64,000 nucleotides of DNA from Dirofilaria immitis (GCA_024305405.1 JAKNDB010000092.1:2511501-2575500), one strand, 5' to 3'; positions 12,112 through 25,521 are shown, counted from the first letter of the stretch. The notes: generated by a model not told the origin, from the letters alone. Program-made: numbers and translations.

Positions 12112-12583
12112 CTTCTTAGTCTTTTATCTATCTAATGTCAACAGTTGTGATATCTGATATGAATCGCTAGGCCAAGTACTGAACAGCTTTACTATTTCCT
12201 GTTGGTGATGAATTGCACCTTTGGCATAATCAGTGTATTTTGAAAGCCTGTCAAGTAGTGGATCGAATAGTTAAAATTCATGGAGTAATCAAATATGTAG
12301 ATGAGATGATTAAGTTTATGAGATACAAATTAAATATTCAGGTTACACTGCCATTTGTTGTGTTTATTTCCTTACACTACGTTCATATCTTTTTTTTTAT
12401 TTTTATCTTGGATTAGTCTCTACAAGAAGTAAAACTGCTCGAGATTTTGGCGTATAAATTATTTGCAGAAATACAAATATGACGTGCCAGTGCTTCTGTT
12501 GAATGATAAAGTTCTTTTGAAACATCGATTTTGTAAAGAAAAATTCGAGAAAGCTCTGACTTTTATACTGCAGTAGGTAACAG

Positions 12584-15273
12584 ATGTGTGCATTTGTAGC
12601 TGCACATGCTGGTTGCGGAACGCATCCGCATAAGACAGAAAATGTTTGCCTAAAAGCAGTATGCAAATCAAAAGGAGGCATTGTTGAAGCAGTTAAGGTT
12701 TATATATTTTCTACTTTGTTTTGAATTATTTTCGGAAATTTGAAATTTTTTGAAGTTCTCTGAGAATACAGTTGTCTGCTCCATTACCCCTCACATTTTT
12801 ATGAAATAAAAATTTGGAGTATTAGAAAGATGACCTAATTATTTGTTCTAATTATTTAACGCATTTTGCACTTATATATTATTTCTCAGGAACTTGAAAA
12901 CGACTTTAGGACAAATTGTGGTTTTGGTTCAAATCTAACATATAATGGACACGTGGAATGTGAAGCAGCCTTTACATCTTCCGAAGGTCAAAATTCTATA
13001 AAGTGTTGTGACTCTTAAAATCTTTTTAAATTACATGCAAAAAAACAAAAAAATATATGAATTTAGAAATATCATTTTTGTCTTTATGTTTTTAGTTTGA
13101 CTTCGTAGCTTCTAACTGTGCATTACTAGGTATTTCAAGATACTGTAGCCTTAGCTCAGGTATGCGTGCAGGTTGTCATAATATTCAGATCATGTATTTG
13201 GTGCTGTTGGAGCGGTGTCTCGGCTACGAAATCCCATTGAGGTTGCTGCAATGGTTGCGAAAGGTTAAATTTTTTCATGCAGTTTTCATGCAGTTGAATT
13301 GGAATAATGAGATTTCCTCGTTCTGTGTAATATATATTATAGTCATCCATTTTCAGATTTTTACTGCGGTTCCAATGACATTTTTACTGGAAAACTGTTT
13401 TGATTTTGAAAGGTATCATTGCAGAGCAGTTGTGCGGCGACAAGAAATTTGTGTTACCGACTGTTCTGGTAGGCCAAGGTGCTGAAGACTGGGCTCAGAA
13501 GCGTGGGATTGAACTCTGTGATCCAGCATCATTAATATCGAAAAGGTCACAACAGCAATGGCGAGAAGCACGAGAAATTTGTAGGAACTGGGGAAACGAT
13601 ATGATGGATACCGTAGGCGCTGTATCGGTAATTTTTATGAATTTCCAATATTCGGATAGATCGAGAATTTCTTATGCAACTTTAAATTTGTGATCGGTTG
13701 TTGCTTAATAAAAATTGTTTTATCTATTTTATTCAGTATGAAAATGGTGGTTGTAATGCGGCATGTTCAAGTGGTGGAATTATATTAAAAGCTGAAGGGC
13801 GATTAGGCCATACAATTCAAATTGGTGGTGCTATTTGGGCTGACGAGAGGGATTCTAAGAGTACTGCAATTGCATTATCTGGTTGTGGTGAATATATTGC
13901 TCAAACACTATTAGCAAAGACTCTTTCTGAAAGTTTACTTAGTTGGTAAACATTTTCTTTCGATAAAAGTCATGTTCTAATCTCCACTTTATTTTCAAAA
14001 ATAAAAAACTGAATTTCATTGCATTTTTCCTGCATTAAAGCATAGGCTAAGGAGACAGATATTTTTCTGCTGTTTTGAAAGCTTCATTGTTTAGCAAAAT
14101 GCGCATTATTCATATTAACTTGAAGTAATGGTTTTTTTTAAATTAATTCAAATGTTTTCAGGAACTGTGAGGAAGATGTGATTTTAGATAAAATCAAACA
14201 TGTTTTCAATGCTGCATTTATGCATTCTCCTTATCTACAAAGTCGAAACGAAAAACATATTCTCGCTGGTGGATTGGTGCTGTTTATTGACAAAGGTATG
14301 TGAATAATTCGAATCACCGGGAATTTAATCAATTTGTTACCGAACTTTTAAATCTTATGGTAGGTAGTAAAGGGTTTTACAACCGTAAAAATCTAAATAC
14401 CTCTGAATACTAATAAGAATTTGCGAAAGTGAGATTTATAATCTACTGTTTATGATGAACTTGTAAACGAATTGGTCCTCCCTGTCCTTTGTATAAGGTT
14501 AAAACGGTTTTACATATAAATAAATCTTTGTTATACATCTATCAAGAATAATACCAAATGTCCAAACTGCGTATTACCAATTATTCAATATTGATGAGCA
14601 TTGTAAATGGACAAGTCTTCTTGAAACATAGAAATCAGATTATCGTAGAGGCTGGCTTGCAAGGTACCCTGATTGATGAAAATTCTCTTCGTTATTCTGG
14701 TTCCTGTTAAATTTCATCTGCTGACTGTATATAACTGTATATACCAATGACACAATTAAACTACAAAAATAAAGCTGCTTACAATTCTGCCATATATAAT
14801 GGTAGTGATCGTATAAAGAATTTGTGTGTTTAAGAAAAATTTTGTGAAAAAGTGTGCACTGCAAAACTTCCTTTTAATTGTTACTCAAAAGAAGCTGTCG
14901 GTGCAGTTAGCTGGATATTTCTATAATTATTGTGTCAAAAAGTAGTTATCTGACTGCTTTGCAAAATTCTATTCGCTTCTAATTTGTGCGTCTCTGGGTT
15001 CTGCTTTTTACTTCTTTCTTTACTCCTTCGTTTGATCTCATTTTCAGCACCAGAAATATGCAGTTTGGGACCTATTCACATCCTATTGAATCAGAGAATA
15101 AGATTTTTTTGCTGTTCAAATGCTAGCTGGATTTTATTCGCTGTTAATGACACTTCAAAGATTTGTAAAAAAATATAAAGTATTTCATTCCAGATAGTGG
15201 ATGTGCCGAACTTGTTTCATTTCACAACACAGCAGAAATGACTTTTGCATTTTTGGTAATGGAACCGGAATGA
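12584..15273 (+). CDS. TASP1: Threonine aspartase (Taspase-1 type)
   Basis: This Ntn-hydrolase of the asparaginase-2 family self-cleaves before a threonine and then cleaves nuclear proteins after aspartate. Seven exons join with consistent phases: 12584-12697, 12890-12986, 13189-13263, 13413-13627, 13737-13945, 14162-14295 and 15194-15273 (307 residues). The N-terminal FVAAHAGCG strand, the FGAVGAV...NPIEVA region and the autoproteolytic DTVGA motif (nucleophile Thr162 in this model) are visible. So is the SSGG...GRLGH...SGCGE core of the beta subunit. It is shorter than the ~420-residue human enzyme, mainly at the N terminus, the inter-subunit loop and the C terminus. The start is the first ATG in frame, so an upstream exon is possible. 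A polyadenylation signal lies at 15438. Condensin D2 follows about 520 bp downstream on the same strand. Confidence 0.93.
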
Positions 15274-15792
15274 AATACCGTTCTCGCTCAGTTTCTAATG
15301 ATTTTATTGCACACTCCTTTTCTCTGCGAAATTATATAAAACTTTGTTGATCTTTTCTTTGGATTTTAAATAATACAAAAGTGAGTTAGTTCTGTAATGC
15401 GATTATTTTGTTGTACTCTTCAGAACTGTTGTTTCGAAATAAAATATTCACTTTTGCGATCATATTTATTTCCTTCAATTGTTTCTATTTACTTCTACTT
15501 TTCTGATAATGATATAATTAGCAAGAATGTTAGTTCGCATTAGTAGTTGATGTGTAGTTGTGCGGAAATTATCAACAACTGAACTCTGGCATCTTCTACT
15601 GAATAGTGGATGCATGCGGTATGACTGGAATCTCATGGTAAAGGGAATATATTATGTTGTACTCACTGTTTAGGTTAAAAAGGTTAATATATAGTTAACT
15701 TCATAAGGTCGATTTTTCTTGATAACTAAATAGTTTCTACTTGCTAATTTTTTCAGTAAATTTTGATTCAATATATCTTTTTAAGGAAATGA
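15274..15792. other. Taspase 3' flank and spacer to condensin D2
   Basis: It contains an AATAAA at 15438-15443 and nothing else recognisable. A TTTTTTCAG at about 15750-15760 could be a cis- or trans-splice acceptor for the next gene. Confidence 0.5.
15438..15443 (+). terminator. AATAAA polyadenylation signal, Taspase gene
   Basis: Canonical hexamer 165 bp after the Taspase stop codon. Confidence 0.5.
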
Positions 15793-18700
15793 ATAGCGCA
15801 AAAATTTGTAATCCCTTCTCGGGATGATGACTTGTTGGAAAAAAGCGATGATATTTACACAATCAGTATACGTCCGCAACTGGATGAGATCATTTCGAAA
15901 GTATTCCGTAAATTTTTTTGGTTTTTTATGGCGATGGAGGTTTTGAGTCCACAAGTTTTTTCTACCAAAATATTCAGAAACAATTTGTGGTGTATTGTGA
16001 AAACGAAATAATATAAGAAAATGAATTTTTGGTAATTTCACCACTAAAACTTATTTTCAAGAGAGAGAAATACTATTCATTCAGTGTAGCTAATTGAAGA
16101 TAAAGCTGGCAGTTTATTATATTCCATGTACTATAATCTTAGTTGTGGATTATGTATAACTTTTTGTAGAATTTCACCACGACATAGATGCTGGTAGATG
16201 GTCACGAATTATCGATAGATTTGATTACTTATTTTTCACTATAAAGTAAGCTTTTATTTTTTTGATGAAAAATGTAATTTTTGGGATTTATTTAAACCAG
16301 TCATTCAGAGATAATCAGTAGCATAACTTCTAAGAAGTGAATTCGGAATTTTTTCTATTTTTCTCTTATCTACTTTCATACTTTTTTCTGTTTTCTATTC
16401 AAAGGACATTGATTAGTGTTAATTTTTGTTGTTAGCTTATAATCCTATTTTTTCACAGATTGCTTTCAGGCCGTTTTCCGAGGGTGAACCATGGCGTCTT
16501 CGTACTCAACTAATCTCAGTATTAAATGCCGGTATATTTTACCATGAAATCTTTTCCAAGTTTTCAGACAAGTTATCAGATTCTTTTTAGGCTTAAAACT
16601 CACATTGGACAGCATTGAAGAATTATTACCAATGCTTACAAGTGAGGCAGAAGCTGAACTAGCGCAAGATCTATTTGCTGAAAGAGAAATGCATGCCCGA
16701 GCATTTCTAATTTATGTGTATTTGTTGTGTCGACTTGCTATTCTTTTCGAAAAGGAATCATCTAATCGGTTTATATTAGTTTTATTTTGAAGCAGTCTTG
16801 TTTAAGTATGCTTTTCTTAGATTTGCACTGGTTATGTTTGGTATATTAAATAGTTATTATAATTATCGTAAAAAAACTTGTTGGTTTATTGCACTCTATT
16901 CATTTGCTAGAATCGTCATATTTTATTCCAGAATTCTTAGTTAAAAATAACTTTTACTGAATTTTTTTAAGGTTTTCAAATCTTAATAATAATCATTAAA
17001 TTTACATTTTTCTAATAAATTTTAGACAGTCAGAAGCATCAAGCACTAAAAAGGCCGTAAAGCACTATTAGATAAGGCAGATGATCAATACTTGGTGCAG
17101 TGGGCATGTGATCGAAGCAATACTTTAAAATTATTGCGTCGTGCGTTTTCAATGAATAGTATTGATGCTCAGGGACGACAACGTAACACGGCTCTTCGTT
17201 TTCTCTGGCAACCATCTATAATTCCTCCGGAACTGTTAAGGTAACCATCAAATTTAAGATTTGTTTATTATTCAACAGTGACGAAAAATTAATACAAATC
17301 CATTAATTATGTAATTTATATTAATTTCTAAGTAAAAACTCCAGCATTTTACAATTTTTCGAGGATTTCGAAAGATTTGGCTTACAAATTTCTTGAGAAT
17401 CCGGAGCTCAGCAAAGTTAGTGGACGTGAATGGTTGCAGGCAATATTTGGCTATCTCAAAGTTATTTGTATTGACTACAGTGAAGTTGCTAGTAAATATT
17501 TTTGTTTTTCATATCAATTAAAAGTGATTTCTCAGATTCTCTTTCTTAAAATCAAGGAAGAATGATTTGTCATGCCATGTGGCGGAATAAGGCTTTATCA
17601 ATAATAAAGCCTTATTACTTACATAATGATGGAATGTTCTAGCAATTGAACTATCTCATAAATGAGATTTCAGTTCATTGTTTCATTTTTTCTAGAAGTT
17701 GGTACAAAATTGGTGAATTTGATGAAACGTCTCGATTATTTGTCACTTTCCTCATTAACGCAGTCACCCTTTGTTGATGCCATCGAATGTGTCTCATATT
17801 ACGATGATATGGACATTCTTTTCCAATCAATGCTTTCGGCACTTAGTAAGTCGATGTAAATTTATAAATTTAACAACAGTAACAGCTATCGCATTCCAGA
17901 AAATACTTTAGTTCTTGTACTATTTCGCATTAATGATGAAATATGAAGGACACATGTTTCCAAAATGGTATGTGCTTCTAGACCTTTCAAAAAATATGCG
18001 AAAATGATTCAGTATATTTCGTAATCGCAGGATTCAAATTAATACTGATCGTAGTGATGTAATATTCTTCCGATGTGGTAAGAATTTTATGATTCTTATA
18101 TTTGAAACATGTGGTTTAGGTCAGCTTATCCAAAAGTGATTTTGCTCGTAGTGATGTGTCCGCTCGACCATTCGCTTTGTTCATTGTTTCACTGGCCGAG
18201 AAGAAGCCATATTTGTTGAATAAGCATATCGTCAATATTGCTCCATTTCTGTCGGATGATGTAATTTTCTTATTATTTCTTTAACACCATGTTTTTAACA
18301 AAATTTCAAGATAGTGAGTTATAGGATTTTTTTCAGCCAGCAACTCTTCGCTGTGCTGTTCTTACTGCCTTCGTGGAAATCGTTATGGTTGTGTATAAAG
18401 GAAATTTACCAGAGGGCAATTTTCGACGATCACGCGATCGGCTTCTTCTTCATTTGCAGGTTTAACTCTAAGATAAACTTGTTTTTCTTCTTTTTTTTTC
18501 GCCATCATTTGAAATTGTTAGTTTGCAAAATTTTCTCATTGTTTTTGCATTATTGACGAAAATATTAGTTCAAATCAATTAAAGGATCATACAGTTGATG
18601 TGAATGCAGTAGTACGTTCTCGAGCATTACAATTGTGGACACGTTTGGCTCGTGCTTCACAAATACCGATAGTTTTTATAAGTGGCGGTCTCATTCGTGA

Positions 18701-21700
18701 TGCTGGTGGCCGCCTAATAGACAAATCGGTGTCTGTTCGGCGAAGTGCTGCCACGTTTTTAAGTGCCATTTTGGAATATAATCCATTCGGAGCTTCTGTA
18801 AGTTACATTTTTTTGCTTTTGAGGAAAGGATTTCTATAATTCTGGTAATTAATGAAAAAAATTTCATGATACATTTTATTTTAAGAGCAATAAAAAGCTA
18901 TTTTGAAGGTGCATCTATGAAAATTTTTATTTTGTTGAGATTATTTTTATAGTTGAATGCTGATGATTTGGCGGATGCCATCAGTCGCCTTCAGGCAGAG
19001 CGTTTTGAACTGAGAAATACTAATCCAGGTAAAAGAAGTTGAAAGATAAGCTTGTATCCGCTTTTAAAAACTCGCAAAGAATTATATGCTGTTTTTTCAT
19101 CCATCACGATATTTTGCGAAAAATATAAGCTGTATTAGATGTTCATTGTTTGATTTTTTCTTAATTTTTTTAACCCATGAATGCTTATTTATCAATAATG
19201 CTCTTTAATTCTGACATGATTATACTTATGACAAATATTTTAAATGAAACGGATTCAAATAGCTGCATATTCATTTCTCTTTAATATCTCTTCTTTTTAA
19301 TAGTCCAAATCAATCGACTCTTTCTAAACCTAAATTATGCATTTTGCTTGCAGAAAAAGAAGGGATCAGAAAAGCTTGCGTTGAATGGGCATCTATGAAA
19401 GAAAATTTGATTCAATGGATTACTAAAGCAGTAAAGCAAAAATTAAGTAAACGGGATGCAGAAGCCAGTGAAGAAGAAAGCGTGGATAACGCTGCTGATC
19501 GGAATAGAAATGAAAATATTGCGGGTATTTTTTGTATGATGTTGATTTGTATGATGTTCATATTTTCTAAATGTTTTATTTTATATGACAAGCACTATTT
19601 TTTGCAAATTACTGTCAACTGGGCAAAGATTCTCGTAGGAGATACAGAGAATATTTATGTTGTGGCCAATGAAACAAATGCTATCAGTACGACCGCTGTC
19701 GATGAGTGCATCATAGATGATGATGTTACGCTTGAAGAGTATGTTTTACTTTTAATATCTATGAATTCGAAATGTTCTTGGCCTGTCTTAGCAATTCATC
19801 GTATATTTTTTCAGACTAATAACCAAAATTGTACATGCTCTTGAAAATCGCGAAACATGCCGTGCGGCTATCGAAGTACTTGTTCGAGCAGCTCTCGATG
19901 GCAGATTTCCTACTGTTGACAAGCTTGTGTTTTCTCTCTTTACTGTTTTTGATTATTTTTCTTTTTTTTATTTTTCAATATACTAGACTACAGAACAAAA
20001 ATATTTTGCTATATGTTTATTGAAAAATTATAAATTTTTTATTCCATATAAATTTTAGAAATGGATCAGCCGACGAAATAATTCGAGAGTGTTATGAATC
20101 ATTGCAAGTTTATTATTTCGGTATAATTTCTTGACAATACAAACTTTTTCTTTTGAATTAGTGCTTTCAACATTTGCTACTTTGATTAATTCATTGTTTA
20201 GATGAGCATAAAAAATGCAGTTAGCCGATGATGAAGAAATGCTGGAGTTGGAAGATCGAATCGGGGATTACCAGAAAACAATGGAGGAATTGGATAATAA
20301 AATCAGATTGCATGAAGTGAGAATGAATGGATTTTTACTCTCAAAATAAAAATGATGCCTAGATAATTATAGTGAGGAATGCCTTAATAGTTGATGGAAT
20401 TGAAATGATTCAGCAAAGACAATCAAATGTGCATCTATTTTTAACAGTATGATTTCTTGACAATACAAACTTTTTCTTTTGAATTAGTGCTTTCAACATT
20501 TGCTACTTTGATAATGTTGTCACCTTTTAGAATGCTATAATGTTTTCGTTGGAAATTGAAAACTGCATGAAATTAGCATTACGATCGGTAATGTATGGAC
20601 AAGCTAATGAATTGACTGAGATTATCCATTTTATTGTGGAAGCTAATAAGTTTGCAATACGTGGTTCAGAAAAGGCTGTTCGTGAGCTCTTCAAGGTGGT
20701 TTGGAGGCGAGATAATGCAGTTAAAGAAATTATCATAAATGCTGCTCGAGATTTATTCATTTCTGCGAACAAGTTTGTATCATTCTTTTGGATTATATGT
20801 CTACCAGCTTGTTTTGAACTGTTGTTTTATTTTTTAAAACTTCCCGAATCTTTGATAAAGTATTTTTTTATTTAGTTGTTTTGAATAGAATATTTGCGTA
20901 GAATTTACTATAGAGTCAATCATAAAAACTATACAGAATCAAAAAAATCCACTCATTTCAAAATTTTAATTTTTGTTGTTTCTGAGAAACGTTTCATGAA
21001 ATTACCATTTGAATCAACAAGTATGAAACAAAAATTGCATAATTATTAAGTGCAGCTGTTAGCCATCGACTATTTAACATCACATCAAATAGAAATTGAA
21101 CATTTAAAGAAATGTTTTTTTTTGAAAGTTTTTTATGTAGAAATCGCGATGTAAGTGCACGCAGAAGTGCGGAAAATCTCATCAAAATAGTTCTTGGTAT
21201 CGGCGAAGAAGAAAGAGTGTCCGTTGAGGAGGTAGGGCTATTATTGAATGTACTTTTATTGGATATTTTTGGAAAAACTTGGCGTCATATTGTTTCTTTA
21301 AGTCGCTCATTAGAGAGGACTTATGCGATTTTTTTAATTTGAGTTTCTTTGCAATTTTAAAGCAATTCATGATCACATATTTGTTTAGGTGCTTTGCTTA
21401 ATGGCACGGGAAAACCGCTGGGATATTGATTTGCTTGATGTACTCTCCGCGGTAGTCTTCGAAACTCAAGGTGCATCTCGTATTGCAGCTTTACGTCTCT
21501 TCTCTATTATATGCAGGTATTTAATTGTTGATATTTTCTAATTTTAAAAATTTTGACGAGAAAACTTTATTGTTTGATTAATCATTGATTTGAAAATATT
21601 TTTGATTGAAATTTTTAGAGCAAACAAAGAATTCATGCGAGAAAGATTGAATTTTTTATTGAATTAACGCAGCGCGAAGGTTTTTTCGATAATGATGATG

Positions 21701-24700
21701 GGGCGTTAGCAACCGAATTCTTTAACGCCATCGCAATGCTAGGGAGTATACCGAACATTAATGATGTTGGCACTTTTACGAACCACCGTTTCGTCTTCCT
21801 GAAACACACCGAATCCTTCAGTGCGTACACGCTGTGTTAGTACAAAGTAAATCTCTTTTTTTTTTAGATTTAGAGAGTTAAATTATTGCTTCGTATTTGT
21901 TGTATTATTTTTTAAATATAATTATTTGAAAAATCATAGCCATTTAATTTCACGTCGAATTAAAATTAATTGGAATAAATAAATGCGCTTAAAATTTGTC
22001 AATTTATTACATAAACTTTCCAGATATAGCAAATACATCATATAATTGGTTAAGTATGATGCAAAAGCAGTAAACACAATATTTTATGTGGCAGCGAGGC
22101 CATCCCTGTGTTGTCGACTTATTGCTAGCGGATTAGTGCATGAGTCAAAACGATCTCTTGCATATTTTTTTCTGAAGAGACGAGAAGTTGAACAGATCAG
22201 AACGATTAGCTTTGAGTTCGTTTTTTTTTGCTTTTTTTTTTCACGTGAAGGAACGTTATCTATTTTTATTAATTTTGAAGAATATAATATTTAGGAATCC
22301 TCCGAACAGTGCAGATGTTGATGAGTTTGGAGATCTTTTGGCAGTGGGAAAAGGTTGGTTACGAGATTGTAGTGGAACTGAAGACGAAGAACTAATCGAG
22401 TTACAGAATGTTGATCTTATTGATAACGAGAAATTGTCAGAGATGAAAAAAAGCATTGGAACTATTGGAAAAAATAAGGAGCAGTCTTTCCTCGTCTGGG
22501 AAACAGTGGCAGAACGAGTTTGTGCCTTTGCTGGACAGGTTAGTTGGAATTTTAGATGAAGAAGGACTAAAATATTAGTCGAATGATTCAGAAATATAAG
22601 CGAAAAGCAAACAAATAAGTTTTTATGGTATTTCAACGCGAGTATTGTGATAATAGAAGAATTTTGAGGTCGCTTTGAAAACACTGGTTCATACTGATGT
22701 ATCATTTGTGGCTGAAATGAAAAGGAAAATGAAATTTTACATGATATTCGAACGACTTTGAATGATGTCGATCATTGTAAATTGGAAAAAACAAATTGTA
22801 TTGAAGAGTTTTCAATGAGCAGGCCGCTTTCAGTACTAGAAATTGAGTCAATTGAGAGACGTGGATTCTTTGAAGTTAATGAACAGGAAGAAAGCGATCG
22901 TTTAGGCTTAACGGGTTTTTGTTTTATCAATCTTTTTTAAATAAATTTTTAGGATCAGCAATCATTCTCATGGAATCACCACTTTATAGTATTAAAATTA
23001 ATTTCTTGCGATATAATTTACACTCAAGATATTATATATTTACTGGTGATCTTAATCAGCAAATGATGTACTTTTTCTTTTTTTTTCAGGAATATCAGAG
23101 GAAGAGCGAATTTTGGAGCGTGCACAACGAATATGTGAAAATGCCATATCACGTAAGGGATCATTGCTGCATCGTTTAAGTAAATTTTTAGTTGCAGTTG
23201 TAAAGTCGAAGAGAAATACATGTTCAGAAAAACTTCGTTCGACTGCAATATTAGCGTTATCGAAATTCATGCTTTTGAGGTTTGTTATAATACAAGCTAA
23301 TTTTGTATTAATCATATGCTCCAGATCAATCTTTTGAATAATTACAATGCTTTGAATAATAGCATTGCATTAAATAAGATTTATCAAAAATATTTTTATA
23401 CTTTTTTATATGTTATTATTTCCATTGTAGCATGAGAACGTGCGTGCGTTTTATGCCACTATTCTTGGAGTACTTCAAAAATTCACCAAGTTCAGAATGC
23501 CGCAGCAATTTGATGATTGCAATCGGTGATTTATGTTTTCGTTTCCCGAATGTGATCGAGAAATACAGTGAACATCTTTATCATGGGTAGCTACTTTGTT
23601 TTCAGAGAAATTTCTTGCCCAAGTTCGGAGCAATTAGTACATCAAAACATAAAATTTTGAAGCATTTTTACATCTACTGCACTGGATTAATTGTCTAACA
23701 GTAATATTTATTCGATTTTAGAATAAATGATAAAGATGATTATGTGCGACAGACTTCCATTATTGTACTCTCTTATCTCATGTTAAACGATATGGTGAAA
23801 GTTCGGGGAACAGTTGCCGATCTGGCACAATGTGTTAATGATGAAAATGTTAACGTCGGACAACTCGCAAAATTCTTTTTTCGGAACTTGCAAAGAAGGT
23901 TTAGTTTGAAAATTATAATTTCTCTTCCAAATTTTTCCAAATCATTGTAGGAAATGATTTTATGTCTTTTATTTCTTTTGAGAACTTCATTCCAAATTTT
24001 ACTGTGTAAAGCGCGTTGTTCTTAAATTTACAGTATGGCTAAAGTACTCAATATGATGGCAGCAAAAAAGTAGAATTTTTATTCATTCACATTTCTTTTC
24101 AAGTAAAATAACCGAGTTGATAAAAAATTTTAATTATATTCATAAAAAATTAAGACAACTAGATATAAATTGATTCAGTTCAGGGAAATGTTCTTTATAA
24201 TTTGATGCCCGATATGATCTCACGGCTGGCATCTAGAGAATCAGTAACTGTCGATGATTTTATAAAAACCATGAAGTAAGTTGTTAGCAATTTTTATTCC
24301 AAAAGTGTAAAACAGAATTGTCGAAAATATAACCTTCAGCTTTATAGGAAACTGATCAATTAAATAACAAATTATCTACGTCAGTACCTTCAATCATTTT
24401 CTGTGATTTTCTTATAAAGTTTTAATCTTTTAAAGTACCGCCGACTGTTTTATGTGTGATAATGCTTGTTATATTTTCAGGCTGTTGCTGGCATTTATCA
24501 AAAAGGATAAACAAGCCGATAGTTTACTGGAAAAACTAATACAACGCATGCAGGGTGTCATTAATAAGTAAGAAGAAAAGTTTTTTTTCAATTCTCATGA
24601 TAATTTTAAAGCTTTCATTATGAAATGAGTGACTTATATTTTTAGAGATGGGCTATTTGACACACGATTGGCAGAATGTCTATCACATTGTATTTCATGT

Positions 24701-25521
24701 CTTCCACTAAGTGAAAAATCATTTCGTTTTATGGCTGAATCACTTCCAACTTATTCAAATTTGTTGGCTTTAGAATGTGTTTTTATGAATTTGCAATCAG
24801 CTGTTCTTCACTTCAAAAAGTATTCCGTGCGGAACACAGAACTTAAGGTCTGAAAGCTGTTATTGTTTTCGAAGATCTGTTTTATAAATTATGTTTTGAA
24901 ATCTGTATTGTGTTAACCTGCTGTTCATTTATTGTTGGGAAAAATCAACTTACAGGGAGAAGTGGATGATTTTTGGATTCATTGGCTAAAATGCATCATG
25001 ATAAACAAGAACATGAGGGCATCGCTAATCGAGGGTTGCTTCACAGAGTAAGGCTGTCATATCTTATTTTTTATATCTTATCAATGACTATTGTTTCACA
25101 AGTAATAATCAACTAATACTTGGAAACAATAGTCATTGATAATTCAGCATATTTTACATACAGTGTCGTATTTAGATTGCTTCTCTCCTTAACCTATGAT
25201 TTAGGTTTCAGGCATAATCTATTCATTTGAAAAGAAATGAAAGATATTAACACTAAATTAACACTTTAATTTCTTTTAATGTTTTATTGTTTCTTATATA
25301 TGTGATAAATCGGTTGTATTTGTGTTTCTTATTTGTAATCCATACTTTTTATATGTTTTCTTTCAAAATAAATTTACATCTTTTTGCAGAAAAAGTGCAA
25401 AGCACCACTGAAGTTGAAAAAACTCGCTGAATCTGTGTTTATTGTTTGCAAAGCTAAACAGAATATTAGAGTACAAACTAAAATTTTGCATAATATAGAT
25501 AATATATTGTCCAATGTGTAA
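15793..25521 (+). CDS. NCAPD2: Condensin complex subunit 1 (D2, HEAT-repeat)
   Basis: A non-SMC condensin subunit needed for mitotic chromosome compaction; the C. elegans equivalent is DPY-28. About 31 exons were traced, from 15865 (end of exon 1), 16170-16245, 16470-16531 and 16591-16768 through to 24956-25047 and 25390-25521. Strong family matches include DVNAVVRSRALQLWTRL with GRLIDKSVSVRR (18585-18797). Others are SNLMIAIGDLCFRFPN (23431-23586), the LNDMVKVRGTVADLAQC HEAT repeat (23722-23898) and LYNLMPDMISRLAS (24184-24275). The initiator ATG was not found: an in-frame stop lies at 15790 and exon 1 reads open after it. At least six exons need one extra base in a homopolymer (17048, 21652, 21774, 22063, 22720, 24970). 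The stretch 17870-18110 and the last-exon frame are uncertain. A 61-bp duplication flanks exon 20221-20316. Confidence 0.93.
17586..17616. repeat. Perfect 13-bp hairpin in condensin intron
   Basis: Arms 17586-17598 and 17604-17616 are exact reverse complements with a 5-base loop, within the intron between exons 17364-17491 and 17696-17845. Confidence 0.85.
20126..20186 (+). repeat. 61-bp direct repeat, copy 1 (intron upstream of condensin exon 20221-20316)
   Basis: Identical, by direct reading, to 20452-20512. It starts ATTTCTTGACAATAC and ends CTACTTTGAT. Confidence 0.93.
20452..20512 (+). repeat. 61-bp direct repeat, copy 2 (intron downstream of condensin exon 20221-20316)
   Basis: Exact copy of 20126-20186, 326 bp further on. 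It ends just before the acceptor of exon 20531-20772. Confidence 0.93.
25078..25142. repeat. Perfect 20-bp inverted repeat in last condensin intron
   Basis: Arms 25078-25097 and 25123-25142 are exact reverse complements around a 25-base loop. It could be a small MITE remnant or a structural intron element. Confidence 0.9.

Larger units (their letters stand above)
11121..12583. other. Intergenic region with a hairpin and an opposing pair of open frames
   Basis: It contains a perfect 15-bp inverted repeat (11396-11434) and overlapping ORFs on both strands at 11812-12135, described separately. No conserved domain was recognised. Confidence 0.5.

Noticed and set aside
19344..19844. 166-codon single-frame ORF on the + strand
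   Set aside because: It contains two real condensin exons, but the hydrophobic middle (about 19525-19638) reads through an in-frame intron with a GTATTT donor and a CGTAG acceptor that fits the phase.
22256..22705. 149-codon open frame on the - strand
   Set aside because: It is the antisense shadow of condensin exon 22295-22538 plus its following intron. The + strand matches the family.
17026..25047. Condensin D2 as a pseudogene because of several frameshifts
   Set aside because: Nearly all breaks are single bases in homopolymers, splice sites are intact, codons between breaks are conserved, and L13a shows the same pattern.
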